Made by a program: the position numbers and the translations under genes. The notes below the pieces were generated by a model. The model was not told the DNA's origin and made no database searches. It saw nothing but the letters and a program-made list of their open reading frames with translations. From a virus, in IMG/VR virus record IMGVR_UViG_3300025128_000344, positions 1 through 23,454 of that record: 23,454 nt of DNA. The stretch is one strand, 5' to 3'. Below are positions 5,487 to 11,639 of this stretch, in pieces; within the stretch, counting starts at the first letter, position 1; each line of letters begins with the position of its first letter.

Positions 5487-5705
5487 CTACCACCTTCCTT
5501 TTGTTGTAACAGAGTAACCACTAGGAACATCGCCATATCTAACTTGATCACTTGTTTGATATCTCACATCATCTCCAACTTGATGACTTGTTGTAGCTGG
5601 TGGTTTTATATACCAACCCCAAGTCTCCTTGTTTTTAATATCTCTTTCTTTTAAATCGTTAGCTCTTTTTAATTCAGCTGCGATTATCTTTAACGTTTTT
5701 ATCAT
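5487..5705 (-). CDS. Hypothetical 72-residue protein
   Basis: The start ATG at 5705 follows GGAGAAAAG, a good ribosome binding site. An N-terminal helix (KTLKIIAAELKRANDLKERD) leads to a Trp/Pro-rich linker (WGWYIKPP). The C-terminal part has a small imperfect repeat (DDVRYQTSDQVRYGDVPSGY). The stop is three bases before the GTG of the 2OG oxygenase. The family is not recognised. The polar, repeat-bearing end is unlike an enzyme and suggests a binding or scaffolding peptide. Confidence 0.6.
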   Translation of the reverse strand: MIKTLKIIAAELKRANDLKERDIKNKETWGWYIKPPATTSHQVGDDVRYQTSDQVRYGDVPSGYSVTTKGRW

Positions 5706-5893
5706 CTTTTCTCCATTTCTAGTATTTGTATATACTCGTTCAATCGATCTACTTCTTTCGCTTGAGTTAAGTTATCTCTTTCTAGCTCCTTGATCCTTTT
5801 TCCTGCTTTCTTGCATGCAGTTTTAAGAATATCTTTTTGTTTTTGTAGTTGATCTATTCTTTCTTCTAGATCGTGAGGTCCTCTATCATTCAT
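5702..5893 (-). CDS. Hypothetical 63-residue coiled-coil protein
   Basis: Almost the whole protein is a heptad-patterned helix, from LEERIDQLQKQKDILKTA through GKRIKELERD to VDRLNEYIQILEMEKR. A short polar head (MNDRGPHD) precedes it. A parallel coiled-coil dimer is the simplest reading. The gene ends in a 4-base overlap with the 72-residue gene and begins two bases after the zinc-ribbon gene. Function is unknown. Confidence 0.65.
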   Translation of the reverse strand: MNDRGPHDLEERIDQLQKQKDILKTACKKAGKRIKELERDNLTQAKEVDRLNEYIQILEMEKR

Positions 5894-5895
5894 AA

Positions 5896-6081
5896 TTAAT
5901 TATACAGCTTCTTGAGTAAAGGATGATATTCAAAGTATTCATCAAACTCTTTATCGTGTATCTCCCCTTGTGAGTTGCAAGTAACACACTGCATAACTGT
6001 ATCGTTTGCAGGGTTAGCCGCCTTTCCAACTTTAACAAAACCGTTACCAGAACAATTAGGACAGATCTTTTTTTGTGTCAT
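5896..6081 (-). CDS. Small zinc-ribbon protein, DnaJ-like CxxCxGxG
   Basis: The 61-residue protein has two knuckles, CPNCSGNG (C7, C10) and CVTCNSQG (C32, C35). They are separated by a short loop and together form a DnaJ-type zinc ribbon. An acidic tail follows (DKEFDEYFEYHPLLKKLYN). There is no J domain. Single ribbons of this kind are common as phage microproteins and usually mediate protein or nucleic acid contacts. GAGAAAG before the ATG serves as a ribosome binding site. The gene starts inside the end of the 48-residue gene. Confidence 0.75.
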   Translation of the reverse strand: MTQKKICPNCSGNGFVKVGKAANPANDTVMQCVTCNSQGEIHDKEFDEYFEYHPLLKKLYN

Positions 6082-6202
6082 CTTTCTCTTCCACTATTTT
6101 CAACGATGCTATCATTGCAATAATTTGTGCTACTTCTGCGTATGGTTTTGCCATAAGATATTTTAAAAGCTGTTCTCTTTGTTCTTTTGTCATCTGCAAC
6201 AT
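6056..6202 (-). CDS. Hypothetical 48-residue helical protein
   Basis: The ATG at 6202 overlaps the RHH gene stop as TAATG. It is preceded by GAAGGAG at good spacing, one of the best ribosome binding sites in the operon. The protein begins MLQMTKEQREQLLKYLMAKP and continues with an amphipathic helix (YAEVAQIIAMIASLKIVEE). It ends 26 bases inside the zinc-ribbon gene. It has the look of a small helix-hairpin protein. I do not recognise the family. Confidence 0.65.
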   Translation of the reverse strand: MLQMTKEQREQLLKYLMAKPYAEVAQIIAMIASLKIVEEKDDTKKDLS

Positions 6203-6375
6203 TATTTCTCCTTCGCTTTTCCGTTTAACTTTTCTATTTTTTCATTCACTAAAATATTTATAGTCTGACTTCTACTTAAGATAGTGTTTGGCTGTATAAT
6301 GCGCCTGATCTTATCTACTTTAGTATATGTATCCGTGGACAGTGATACGTTTTTGTATTTGCTTATGTCCGTCAT
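6202..6375 (-). CDS. Ribbon-helix-helix (Arc/CopG-like) regulator, 57 residues
   Basis: The small protein fits the RHH fold. It has a beta strand KNVSLSTDTY, helix one TKVDKIRRII, a turn, then helix two from LSRSQTINILVNEKIEKL with the typical SRS-Q start. Members bind DNA as dimers through the paired strand and often control their own promoter. It is the first gene of the minus-strand operon that runs to the exonuclease. It has AAAGGA eight bases before its ATG and directly follows a strong divergent promoter region. Autoregulation is inferred from this position. The usual RHH length (45-60 residues) fits. Confidence 0.7.
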   Translation of the reverse strand: MTDISKYKNVSLSTDTYTKVDKIRRIIQPNTILSRSQTINILVNEKIEKLNGKAKEK

Positions 6376-6387
6376 ATAATGTATCCT

Positions 6388-6416
6388 TTCATATTTGATG
6401 TAGGATAATATATAAT
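6388..6416 (+). promoter_or_regulatory. Sigma70-type promoter for the 71-residue exported protein
   Basis: TTCATA (6388-6393, 4 of 6 with the -35 consensus), a 17-base spacer, and a perfect TATAAT (6411-6416). The predicted start near 6423 leaves a leader of about 10 bases that just includes the AAGGGA ribosome binding site at 6422-6427. It overlaps the opposite promoter and could share an operator. Confidence 0.5.
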
Positions 6417-6434
6417 TTTCTAAGGGATTGTCAA
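6407..6434 (-). promoter_or_regulatory. Sigma70-type promoter for the RHH-led operon
   Basis: On the minus strand there is a perfect TTGACA (6434-6429) and, 16 bases on, TATATT (6412-6407). An alternative TATTAT (6410-6405) has an 18-base spacer. Transcription would start near 6400 and give a leader of about 25 bases with an AAAGGA site. A small inverted repeat, TATCC (6382-6386) with GGATA (6403-6407), lies around the start and could be an operator half-site pair. Confidence 0.6.
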
Positions 6435-6649
6435 TGACAAAATTTATTATATTCGTGTGGATGTGTAGTAGCGTTGCTCAACAATGTATACCAGGTGTGG
6501 TAACACAGAAAGTTTTTGATAATTATAAAGACTGTGCAGTGTTTGGTTATGATTACTCATCAAATGTATTAAACAACATGTCTGTTGAAGACATGGAAAA
6601 ATATAGAACCACTATTCTATTTGAATGTAGAGAAGATATCACTACTTAA
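6434..6649 (+). CDS. Putative exported 71-residue Cys-containing protein
   Basis: The chosen ATG (6434) has AAGGGA six bases upstream; an in-frame TTG at 6428 is less likely. The first 16 residues (MTKFIIFVWMCSSVAQ) form a short signal-like segment ending in a plausible SVA-Q cleavage site. Cysteines at 11, 18, 34 and 65 could form disulfides after export, and C11 might even be a lipid-attachment site. The rest (VFDNYKDCAVFGYDYSSN, then the tail ending ECREDITT) is acidic. It has its own divergent promoter, and its 3' end overlaps a convergent gene by four bases. Function is unknown. Confidence 0.65.
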   Translation: MTKFIIFVWMCSSVAQQCIPGVVTQKVFDNYKDCAVFGYDYSSNVLNNMSVEDMEKYRTTILFECREDITT

Positions 6650-6858
6650 TCTTTACACATACATCCATAAAATTCACCACTACCATCTTTCATAACGTGA
6701 GCGTTAACAGGATAGTCATGATAAGTTGTAAGATGTAGTCTCAATATATCACAGAGGTCAAAGCAATCTGCTTTTCCCAATAATAACATACCCTCCGTCA
6801 TCTGCTTTGTGACAGCTACTAATTGATACAACCCGTCGTTTAGAAGTATTAATTCCAT
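6646..6858 (-). CDS. Hypothetical 70-residue protein
   Basis: The ATG at 6858 is preceded by AAAGGAGG at six bases, the strongest ribosome binding site in this region, so this start is preferred to an upstream TTG at 6864. The sequence starts MELILLNDGLYQLVAVTKQM and continues LLGKADCFDLCDILRL. It contains C and H residues (HDYPVNAH, GCMCKD) that could bind metal, though no standard motif is complete. The gene overlaps the upstream 68-residue gene by 101 bases in a different frame. No family is recognised. Confidence 0.65.
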   Translation of the reverse strand: MELILLNDGLYQLVAVTKQMTEGMLLLGKADCFDLCDILRLHLTTYHDYPVNAHVMKDGSGEFYGCMCKD

Positions 6859-6964
6859 CTGCAACCTCCTTTATTTTTTTATACCAAAGATCTTTAAGCT
6901 TAGGGTCTTTGGTTCTATCCCAATCTCTTGCTATTTCGTCTATTTCTTCTAATTGTTTCTGCAT
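6758..6964 (-). CDS. Hypothetical 68-residue protein with long overlap
   Basis: The N-terminal two thirds look like a genuine helical protein (MQKQLEEIDEIARDWDRTKD, then LWYKKIKEVADGI). The last 30 residues lie in the 101-base overlap with the next gene. Their composition changes there (TSKRRVVSISSC), as expected of an out-of-frame tail. It begins within the last 50 bases of the 69-residue gene. Either the phage uses an unusually long overlap, or the tail is an extension past a lost stop, or a small indel has shifted the frame. Confidence 0.5.
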   Translation of the reverse strand: MQKQLEEIDEIARDWDRTKDPKLKDLWYKKIKEVADGINTSKRRVVSISSCHKADDGGYVIIGKSRLL

Positions 6965-7124
6965 TTCTTGTGCCTAGTTCTATTATACTTTTTATTCTTT
7001 TTGCTTTTAACTCTACATCCACGCCATAAGGCCGCCACGCCTTCTTCATTAAGTTTAGTTCTAATATAAATGTAGACCACTGACTTTGTGATATGCCGTT
7101 AACATTTAGTGTTACTGTTTTCAT
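6915..7124 (-). CDS. Hypothetical 69-residue phage protein
   Basis: The start ATG at 7124 has AGGAG five to six bases upstream. The protein reads as an alpha/beta unit (MKTVTLNVNGISQSQWSTFI, then LELNLMKKAWRPYGVDVELKA) followed by a helix (IKSIIELGTRNAETIRR) and a basic end. From memory this pattern recurs among small proteins of marine phages; I know no function. It is the first gene after the promoter at 7177-7205 and begins the chain of overlapping genes that runs to 6646. Confidence 0.65.
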   Translation of the reverse strand: MKTVTLNVNGISQSQWSTFILELNLMKKAWRPYGVDVELKAKRIKSIIELGTRNAETIRRNRRNSKRLG

Positions 7125-7176
7125 ATGCTCCTTTCTTACGGGCAGTTATTATCTAGTTCATGCCCAGGAACGAATC

Positions 7177-7205
7177 AGTATAGGATATTTTGGGAGGACA
7201 GTCAA
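7177..7205 (-). promoter_or_regulatory. Sigma70-type promoter upstream of the 69-residue gene
   Basis: On the minus strand: TTGACT (7205-7200), a 17-base spacer, and TATACT (7182-7177). Transcription from about 7170 gives a leader of roughly 45 bases. Within it GGGCA and TGCCC (7165-7161 and 7144-7140) can form a hairpin with a 16-base loop just before the ribosome binding site. Confidence 0.6.
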
Positions 7206-7337
7206 CTATTGTGGACGACCTTGACGGTTGTATTTTTTGCTACTTCTTTTAACGTTTTTGTTTAGTTTTTTACTGTGCCTACGTGGACGTTTTCTAGGCT
7301 TTGGCCTCTCTACAAATGCTTTAAACTTTCTCGCCAT
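7206..7337 (-). CDS. Highly basic 43-residue protein
   Basis: An ATG at 7337, overlapping the end of the zinc-ribbon gene, opens a 43-residue frame beginning MARKFKAFVERPKPRKRPRR and ending KKYNRQGRPQ. More than a third of the residues are Lys or Arg. Short proteins starting MARKFK(A/P)FVER are, from memory, recurrent in marine phages. A nucleic-acid or ribosome contact is plausible from charge alone, but nothing more can be said. Its stop is adjacent to the -35 box of the downstream promoter. Confidence 0.6.
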   Translation of the reverse strand: MARKFKAFVERPKPRKRPRRHSKKLNKNVKRSSKKYNRQGRPQ

Positions 7338-7539
7338 GTTTCTTTAAAAATTTTTTATCACTTTCACTAAGTTGTATATAACTAATCCTACCATTAATAT
7401 GTTGTTTGGTATCTGCACCACAATTTGTGCATCTATAAAATTCAGATACTATTGCCACTAATATAGAGTCCTCTTCACAATGTTTACAGTAACCTGTAAC
7501 TGTGTCTATATTGTGAAAGTCAAAAATTAATTTCTTCAC
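7321..7539 (-). CDS. Small zinc-ribbon protein
   Basis: Translation starts with GTG at 7539, overlapping the endolysin stop (GTGTGA). The 72-residue protein has CKHC (C18, C21) and CTNC (C37, C40), a four-cysteine ribbon separated by a beta hairpin (ILVAIVSEFYR). A basic helix (SESDKKFLKKHGEKV) follows. The arrangement is that of a transcription-factor-like or rubredoxin-type ribbon. The partner is unknown. It follows the endolysin in the operon and overlaps the basic 43-residue gene by 17 bases. Confidence 0.7.
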   Translation of the reverse strand: MKKLIFDFHNIDTVTGYCKHCEEDSILVAIVSEFYRCTNCGADTKQHINGRISYIQLSESDKKFLKKHGEKV

Positions 7540-8012
7540 ACTAAATCTTTCGCTCTACCTAGTATTGGTTTATATTTTGTTTTACCCTCTGATTTATAAG
7601 CGTGTAGAAAAGATGCACGTCTACCTTCGGGTATATAACTACAATGTATCCACCCACTATTTGGTTCGCCAGGAGTGTAATATTCTAATATCAATTGATC
7701 ATAGTCTAGGTTATTCTTGATCCAGTCAGCCAATTCAGCGTTGTCGGTTCCCATCACTTCGAAATCCGCCGCCTCTGATTTTGCATGTTGGCTGTTCGCT
7801 GAACTTCCGATAGCCATACACAACTCTACGCTGCGGTAGCCGCTCGTCACTTTGACCCTGCCAAAATGATCACGCACTGGTTGCAATATATTTTCACACA
7901 ATGCTTTTAGTTTTTCTATTTGATCTGCATTAGGATTGTTATCAATACCCTTCCTAATAGCAGTGTCTGATTTAATTAACTCTTGAAGAGTGAAGTTCCG
8001 TGAAAGGTTCAT
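7536..8012 (-). CDS. M15-family peptidase, phage endolysin
   Basis: The 158-residue protein begins MNLSRNFTLQELIKSDTA, a helix typical of M15A-type peptidases. Further on it has VTSGYRS, SQHAKSEAADFE (zinc ligands His and Asp) and GWIHCSY (third His). These features define the peptidase M15 group of D-Ala-D-Ala or L-Ala-D-Glu cleaving enzymes, used by phages to open the cell wall at lysis. It has no signal peptide, so release should depend on a holin. Candidate membrane proteins lie directly upstream (8017-8370) and at 20769-20966. An in-frame TTG one codon upstream is less likely as a start. Confidence 0.9.
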   Translation of the reverse strand: MNLSRNFTLQELIKSDTAIRKGIDNNPNADQIEKLKALCENILQPVRDHFGRVKVTSGYRSVELCMAIGSSANSQHAKSEAADFEVMGTDNAELADWIKNNLDYDQLILEYYTPGEPNSGWIHCSYIPEGRRASFLHAYKSEGKTKYKPILGRAKDLV

Positions 8013-8016
8013 CAAA

Positions 8017-8370
8017 TTAGTTTGCTAATGGATTAGAAGATTTAACTTTTATTTCTTCTATTTGTACCTTTAGTAGTTCTATTTCTTTTTCGTTGACCAA
8101 AGTTTTTGTGTGTGAGTGCTCAACCGGGTGATCATGGTCTTGTAGTTTGTGTGAGTGTGAAGTGTCTGCGTTTTCTAGTTTCTCAACTTTTTCTTCTAAC
8201 ACAGCGATAGATGTTTCAATACCCGTTGTATCTACAGCTGTCCATTCTTGTGATTCTAATGCATCTATTTTAGTTACAATCTCACCATACTTTACAAAGC
8301 CACCACCTATTGCTGCGATAACTCCTAGTAATGCTGCGACTCCTGCTAGTTGTCCTTTAATCTTATCCAT
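8017..8370 (-). CDS. Membrane protein with coiled coil and His-rich hinge
   Basis: The 117 residues start with a glycine/alanine-rich transmembrane helix (GQLAGVAALLGVIAAIGGGF, residues 6-25). A coiled coil (around 52-68, ETSIAVLEEKVEKLE) follows, then a hinge with six histidines (72-87), then another helix (NEKEIELLKVQIEEIK). A short hydrophobic N-terminus plus soluble coiled coil is common in holin or spanin-like accessory proteins. Its place directly before the endolysin supports a lysis-related role. The His cluster could bind a metal ion. Neither function is proven. Confidence 0.65.
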   Translation of the reverse strand: MDKIKGQLAGVAALLGVIAAIGGGFVKYGEIVTKIDALESQEWTAVDTTGIETSIAVLEEKVEKLENADTSHSHKLQDHDHPVEHSHTKTLVNEKEIELLKVQIEEIKVKSSNPLAN

Positions 8371-10186
8371 TTTTTAATACCTCTAATTCAATCAAAAGCT
8401 TTTGTTTTCTAGAATTTATTTCTTCTAGTTTACGCGCTTGAATTTCTATCTTATCATTTTGAGTATAGGTTGCAAGACTCTTGTCAGCATAAATAAGTCT
8501 AGTATCTATCATGTTTAATTGATCTAAGTATATGTCTTTTGGTTTGTAAAACTGTGTGTTTGAGTATGCGTTTAATGATGCCTGATCACTTGCCATTATC
8601 TCTAATTTAATAATATTTTTTATTTGTAAATTTTTTGAAATACTTTTAATATCCTTGTCGACTTTTGCCATTACCTTTTCAACATTTATAAGCTTTGACT
8701 GTGACTTAACATTTGTTGTTTTTGTTTTCGACTGTACCTTTTCTTGTTTGGCAACTTTCTTTGTCTGAACAGAAGACTTCTTAGCAGTCTTACTATCGGG
8801 TTTCTCTTCTTTAACTTTTTCTTTTTTTTCTTCATTTGTAGCTTTTACCATCTTAGTAGGCTTTTCTTCAACAGTTTCTTCCTCTTCAATTACCTCTTCT
8901 TTGGCGATCTTTGTAGGTTTTTCTTCAGGCATCTCTTCCTCTTGAAATGTTTCATTCATCATAGGCGGACTCTCTTCTATTATCTCTTCTTCTTCAAATG
9001 CCTCTTCTTGAAATGTTTCAGTCATCATAGGTGGTTGTTCCTCCATCATCTCTTCTTCTTGAAATGTTTCGGTCATCATAGGTGGTTTTTCTTTAATCAT
9101 TTCTTCAGATGGCATAGGTAAAAACGATGCAACAATTTCATTAGACTCTTCATACATCTCTTCCATCATCTCTTCCATCATCTGTTCATCAGCCATTAAA
9201 ATTATAGGGCCATCTGACATCTCCATGCCTTCAGGTTCCATCATAAACTCCGGGCCCATATCCATAAAAAATTCTTCTACATACTCGTTTACAAACTCAA
9301 ATGTTTCCATCTCCATCGGCATGTTCATTTCAAACTGTGGTGGCTCTTCGTAAAAAGAAAATGTCTCTTCTTCAAAAAAGAATTCTTGCACATCGTCAAA
9401 TACTTGTTCATCTAAATCACCCAAGTTATCTTGAACTTGATCTAATGAATCTGATGCATCTTGATTTAAGACAGTATCATCGTAAGTCATTGTAAGTTTA
9501 GCACCCAATAAGTTTGGTCCGCCCCTTTGCGCTGTGCCTGTATTGTTATCTGTACCTGTCCAAGACCAATCAGCTTTGTTTGATCCATGATTATTATAAA
9601 TTACTTGATCATTGTATTGTCCACAGCCTGCGGTTTGTCCACCTGATGAACTAGATGGATAGCCATTACAGTTTCCCTGAAACCCTGCTGTATTGTTTCT
9701 TGTTTGTGTAGTTGTAGATAAAACATTACCAGTTGAATCTTTTAATTTTATAACAACAGTATGGGAATCTGTTGCTCCACTTTTACCTTCACAATTACCT
9801 GCTTGGTTATCACAGTTTGCAACATCAATATAACTATTAAGAGTTACACCATTGTCTAACATCTCTTGAGTAATATTATTATTTGTTAATGCAATGTCAT
9901 CAACAGAGAGAGTGGCTGTGCCCGTTACTTCAAAGTCACCACCAACACTATACTTATACCCACAATTAGCTTGTGATGCAGGACATGTTACATCAAATCC
10001 ATTTACTGTAGAACCAGTAGATACAGTTCCAGATCCACCAGGATTTATTTGATCCGTGGAACTAGATCCCCAGTCTACACCATCGTTTGCGTTTGGAAGT
10101 AAGTTACCTGTTGTAATTACATCAGCTCTTGCAACTGAGTACAAAAGCAAAAGAAATATAATAAAAAGTCCTATTAGCCATTTCAT
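8363..10186 (-). CDS. Large secreted Met/Glu-rich protein with degenerate repeats
   Basis: The 607-residue protein has a clear signal peptide (MKWLIGLFIIFLLLLYSVARA, cleavage after ARA). It then has an extracellular-looking region of about 220 residues with TTGNLLPNANDGVDW, several cysteines and Asn/Gly/Thr-rich strands. A region rich in Met, Glu and Phe follows at about 260-370 (MNMPMEMETFEF, EQMMEEMMEEMYEE). Next come repeats built on PPMMTETFQEE (about 365-420) and a long Lys/Glu tract. The C-terminal domain is helical (SKNLQIKNIIKLEIMAS, then RKLEEINSRKQKLLIELEVL). I do not recognise a family. A surface, adhesion or host-envelope role is inferred. It heads the segment directly before the putative lysis genes. 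Confidence 0.75.
   Translation of the reverse strand: MKWLIGLFIIFLLLLYSVARADVITTGNLLPNANDGVDWGSSSTDQINPGGSGTVSTGSTVNGFDVTCPASQANCGYKYSVGGDFEVTGTATLSVDDIALTNNNITQEMLDNGVTLNSYIDVANCDNQAGNCEGKSGATDSHTVVIKLKDSTGNVLSTTTQTRNNTAGFQGNCNGYPSSSSGGQTAGCGQYNDQVIYNNHGSNKADWSWTGTDNNTGTAQRGGPNLLGAKLTMTYDDTVLNQDASDSLDQVQDNLGDLDEQVFDDVQEFFFEEETFSFYEEPPQFEMNMPMEMETFEFVNEYVEEFFMDMGPEFMMEPEGMEMSDGPIILMADEQMMEEMMEEMYEESNEIVASFLPMPSEEMIKEKPPMMTETFQEEEMMEEQPPMMTETFQEEAFEEEEIIEESPPMMNETFQEEEMPEEKPTKIAKEEVIEEEETVEEKPTKMVKATNEEKKEKVKEEKPDSKTAKKSSVQTKKVAKQEKVQSKTKTTNVKSQSKLINVEKVMAKVDKDIKSISKNLQIKNIIKLEIMASDQASLNAYSNTQFYKPKDIYLDQLNMIDTRLIYADKSLATYTQNDKIEIQARKLEEINSRKQKLLIELEVLKNG
8941..9090 (-). repeat. Degenerate repeats inside the secreted protein gene
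   Basis: Three near-identical blocks beginning CTTGAAATGTTTC on the plus strand at 8941, 9007 and 9058 encode PPMM(T/N)ETFQEE on the minus strand. The units are spaced 66 and 51 bases apart, in frame. The differing lengths suggest expansion or contraction by recombination or slippage. Confidence 0.7.
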
Positions 10187-10401
10187 TTTAATATAAGTTT
10201 TTTAATTGATAAAGATCCATCAATATTTGTTTCTAACTCTGCCATAGATTTTATACATTGGTATTTTATATTACCACCAACTTTTAAACCACGTTTAGCA
10301 ACGCGGGCCCCTGCTAAACATTCAGACATTGAAGTTTGAATACGAGCTTCCTTAATCTCTCCTCCTATTATCATAAGTAAAGCTACCACCATTTCTGTCA
10401 T
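10183..10401 (-). CDS. Small membrane-anchored or exported protein, 72 residues
   Basis: The N-terminus is hydrophobic (MVVALLMIIGG) and could be a signal anchor. A polar helix follows (SMSECLAGARVAKRGLKVGG) with two cysteines (C28, C49), then a Ser/Leu-rich end. The pattern of short hydrophobic start, cysteine pair and amphipathic helix recalls small exported proteins in marine phages. It overlaps the next gene (secreted Met/Glu-rich protein) by 4 bases and the upstream 120-residue gene by 4. Function is unknown. Confidence 0.6.
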   Translation of the reverse strand: MTEMVVALLMIIGGEIKEARIQTSMSECLAGARVAKRGLKVGGNIKYQCIKSMAELETNIDGSLSIKKLILK

Positions 10402-10760
10402 TGGTGACTTCCGTTTGCTCTAACTTTATCTTTTAATGCTTCTACATCAGATAATAGTTTTTCTAATTGTTTTTGAGTAAATTCTATGTTGACTTTGTTT
10501 GTCATATTCTGCTCTTGATTTTTTTGTAATTTTTCTACGTCAGAAAAAAGTGCTTCTAAGAGCATGTATTGCTCCTGATCCGTGGGCAGTTGTTCACTTT
10601 TCTTGAGAAGATCAGCTTGAAATAATTCTCTTGACGTTTCTAACGAGGTAAGTCTAGCTGTAATCTCTGTGTATGCGAACACGCCAGCCACAACGCCCGC
10701 GATTATCATGAGCATGTTTTTGACGGGCATACTTACAGAAGTATTCTCGCTTATTTTCAT
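10398..10760 (-). CDS. Transmembrane protein with coiled-coil domain, 120 residues
   Basis: There is a single membrane helix at about residues 14-32 (KNMLMIIAGVVAGVFAYTE). Long heptad repeats follow (TARLTSLETSRELFQADLLK, then FTQKQLEKLLSDVEALKDKV). The architecture parallels the protein at 8017-8370. Two such proteins in one operon hint at a membrane complex or at alternative holin/spanin-like parts. The ATG overlaps the preceding stop as ATGA. The family is not recognised. Confidence 0.65.
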   Translation of the reverse strand: MKISENTSVSMPVKNMLMIIAGVVAGVFAYTEITARLTSLETSRELFQADLLKKSEQLPTDQEQYMLLEALFSDVEKLQKNQEQNMTNKVNIEFTQKQLEKLLSDVEALKDKVRANGSHQ

Positions 10761-11440
10761 CTAGGCCCTTGCCAGTCCTCTGGTTTTATATAATTGTCTT
10801 CTTTATATTTTGCTGCTGCTTCTTGTTCTGCTTTTAATTTAGCTTCTTCTTCATCAATCTTTTGTCTATTATCCATACGTTTTACATATGTTTTATAGTC
10901 TGGTCTTTCATGATCATACTTAGACCATAAAGCCTCTGCTTCTTTACCTATTTTACCATCTATTGGACATGGTGTGCCTGCTTGTATCATAGATTCAAAT
11001 ACTCTTTCATCCTGACATAATATAGCAACTGCAGCTACTTTCATACCAAAATCGTTAAGTATTCTTGCTAGTTTTAATCTTTCACAATTTTTGTCTATCG
11101 TGTGTTTACCACCACTTAAACCCACACCAAACGTCTGTACACCTGCTGATACTCCAACAGCACAAACGTCTTGCGTCATAGAGTTGTAGGATGGTGCTGA
11201 AGCTGATGGTGGTGCAGACTTAATATTAGAGTTTGTTGTACTGTTTGTTGTGCTATTAGAACTAGACCCAGATTGGTATGTTGTTGTAGCAGTTGATGTA
11301 TAACCACCCTCAATAGCTGTGTTAGATCCTGAAGTATTTGTTTGTGTTGAACCTGGATAAGCTGGTCCCACCCATGCTATCAAACACAATAAAATAATTA
11401 GTATGCCTGTAAAATAATAATTCATCTTACTAGTCTCCAT
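10757..11440 (-). CDS. Exported Ser/Thr-rich protein, 227 residues
   Basis: An N-terminal hydrophobic stretch (YYFTGILIILLCLIAWVGPA, with a possible cleavage after PAYPG) is followed by about 50 residues dominated by Ser, Thr and Asn. A conserved-looking core comes next (VCAVGVSAGVQTFGVGLSGG, then CERLKLARILNDFGMKVAAV and ILCQDERVFESM) with four cysteines. A charged helical tail ends in IKPEDWQGPR. Such layouts occur in phage-encoded surface or virion-associated proteins of marine phages. I know no assigned function. GAGGT seven bases before the ATG supports the start at 11440. The upstream microgene ends in a TAATG overlap with it. Confidence 0.7.
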   Translation of the reverse strand: METSKMNYYFTGILIILLCLIAWVGPAYPGSTQTNTSGSNTAIEGGYTSTATTTYQSGSSSNSTTNSTTNSNIKSAPPSASAPSYNSMTQDVCAVGVSAGVQTFGVGLSGGKHTIDKNCERLKLARILNDFGMKVAAVAILCQDERVFESMIQAGTPCPIDGKIGKEAEALWSKYDHERPDYKTYVKRMDNRQKIDEEEAKLKAEQEAAAKYKEDNYIKPEDWQGPR

Positions 11441-11535
11441 TATTTAACCTCGTTCTCATACTCGTCCGCATGTAAGTCATTATCCTCACCACAATGGCAA
11501 GGATGATGACATTTACTACAAAGTTTTTTTCCCAT
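11440..11535 (-). CDS. 31-residue Cys/His-rich microprotein
   Basis: A frame from ATG 11535 to TAA (11442-11440) encodes a protein beginning MGKKLCSKCHHPCHCGEDND. Four cysteines and three histidines fall in eleven residues (CxxCHHPCHC), enough to bind zinc. The rest is acidic. The start overlaps the stop of the 34-residue gene and the stop overlaps the next ATG (TAATG). This double coupling argues for a real gene despite the size. It is unlike any standard zinc-finger spacing I know. Confidence 0.6.
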   Translation of the reverse strand: MGKKLCSKCHHPCHCGEDNDLHADEYENEVK

Positions 11536-11639
11536 TAACCTAAGTAAAGTATTATTATTGATGCAACTACTATGCATCTGTAAACTAATAAAGTTTTTTG
11601 CTCAGGCATTGTTATTTTTTTCCAAATATTATCAATCAT
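11535..11639 (-). CDS. 34-residue single-span membrane microprotein
   Basis: An ATG at 11639, 8 bases inside the end of the 216-residue gene, opens a 34-residue frame beginning MIDNIWKKITMPEQKTLLVY. It ends in a hydrophobic helix (RCIVVASIIILYLG). The charged head and short C-terminal span give it the form of a small tail-anchored protein. Its stop overlaps the ATG of the Cys/His-rich microprotein. Coupling on both sides and membrane-rich neighbours support a real gene; its role is unknown. Confidence 0.5.
   Translation of the reverse strand: MIDNIWKKITMPEQKTLLVYRCIVVASIIILYLG

Noticed and set aside
7140-7205. tRNA-like folding in the short gap before the 69-residue gene
   Set aside because: Only one stem is evident, with no T-arm or anticodon-arm signatures and insufficient length between the genes.
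8744-9121. Plus-strand open frame rich in Phe and Leu opposite the secreted protein gene
   Set aside because: It is the complement of Glu/Lys/Met codons in the 607-residue gene. Composition is driven by the repeats and no start signal is present.
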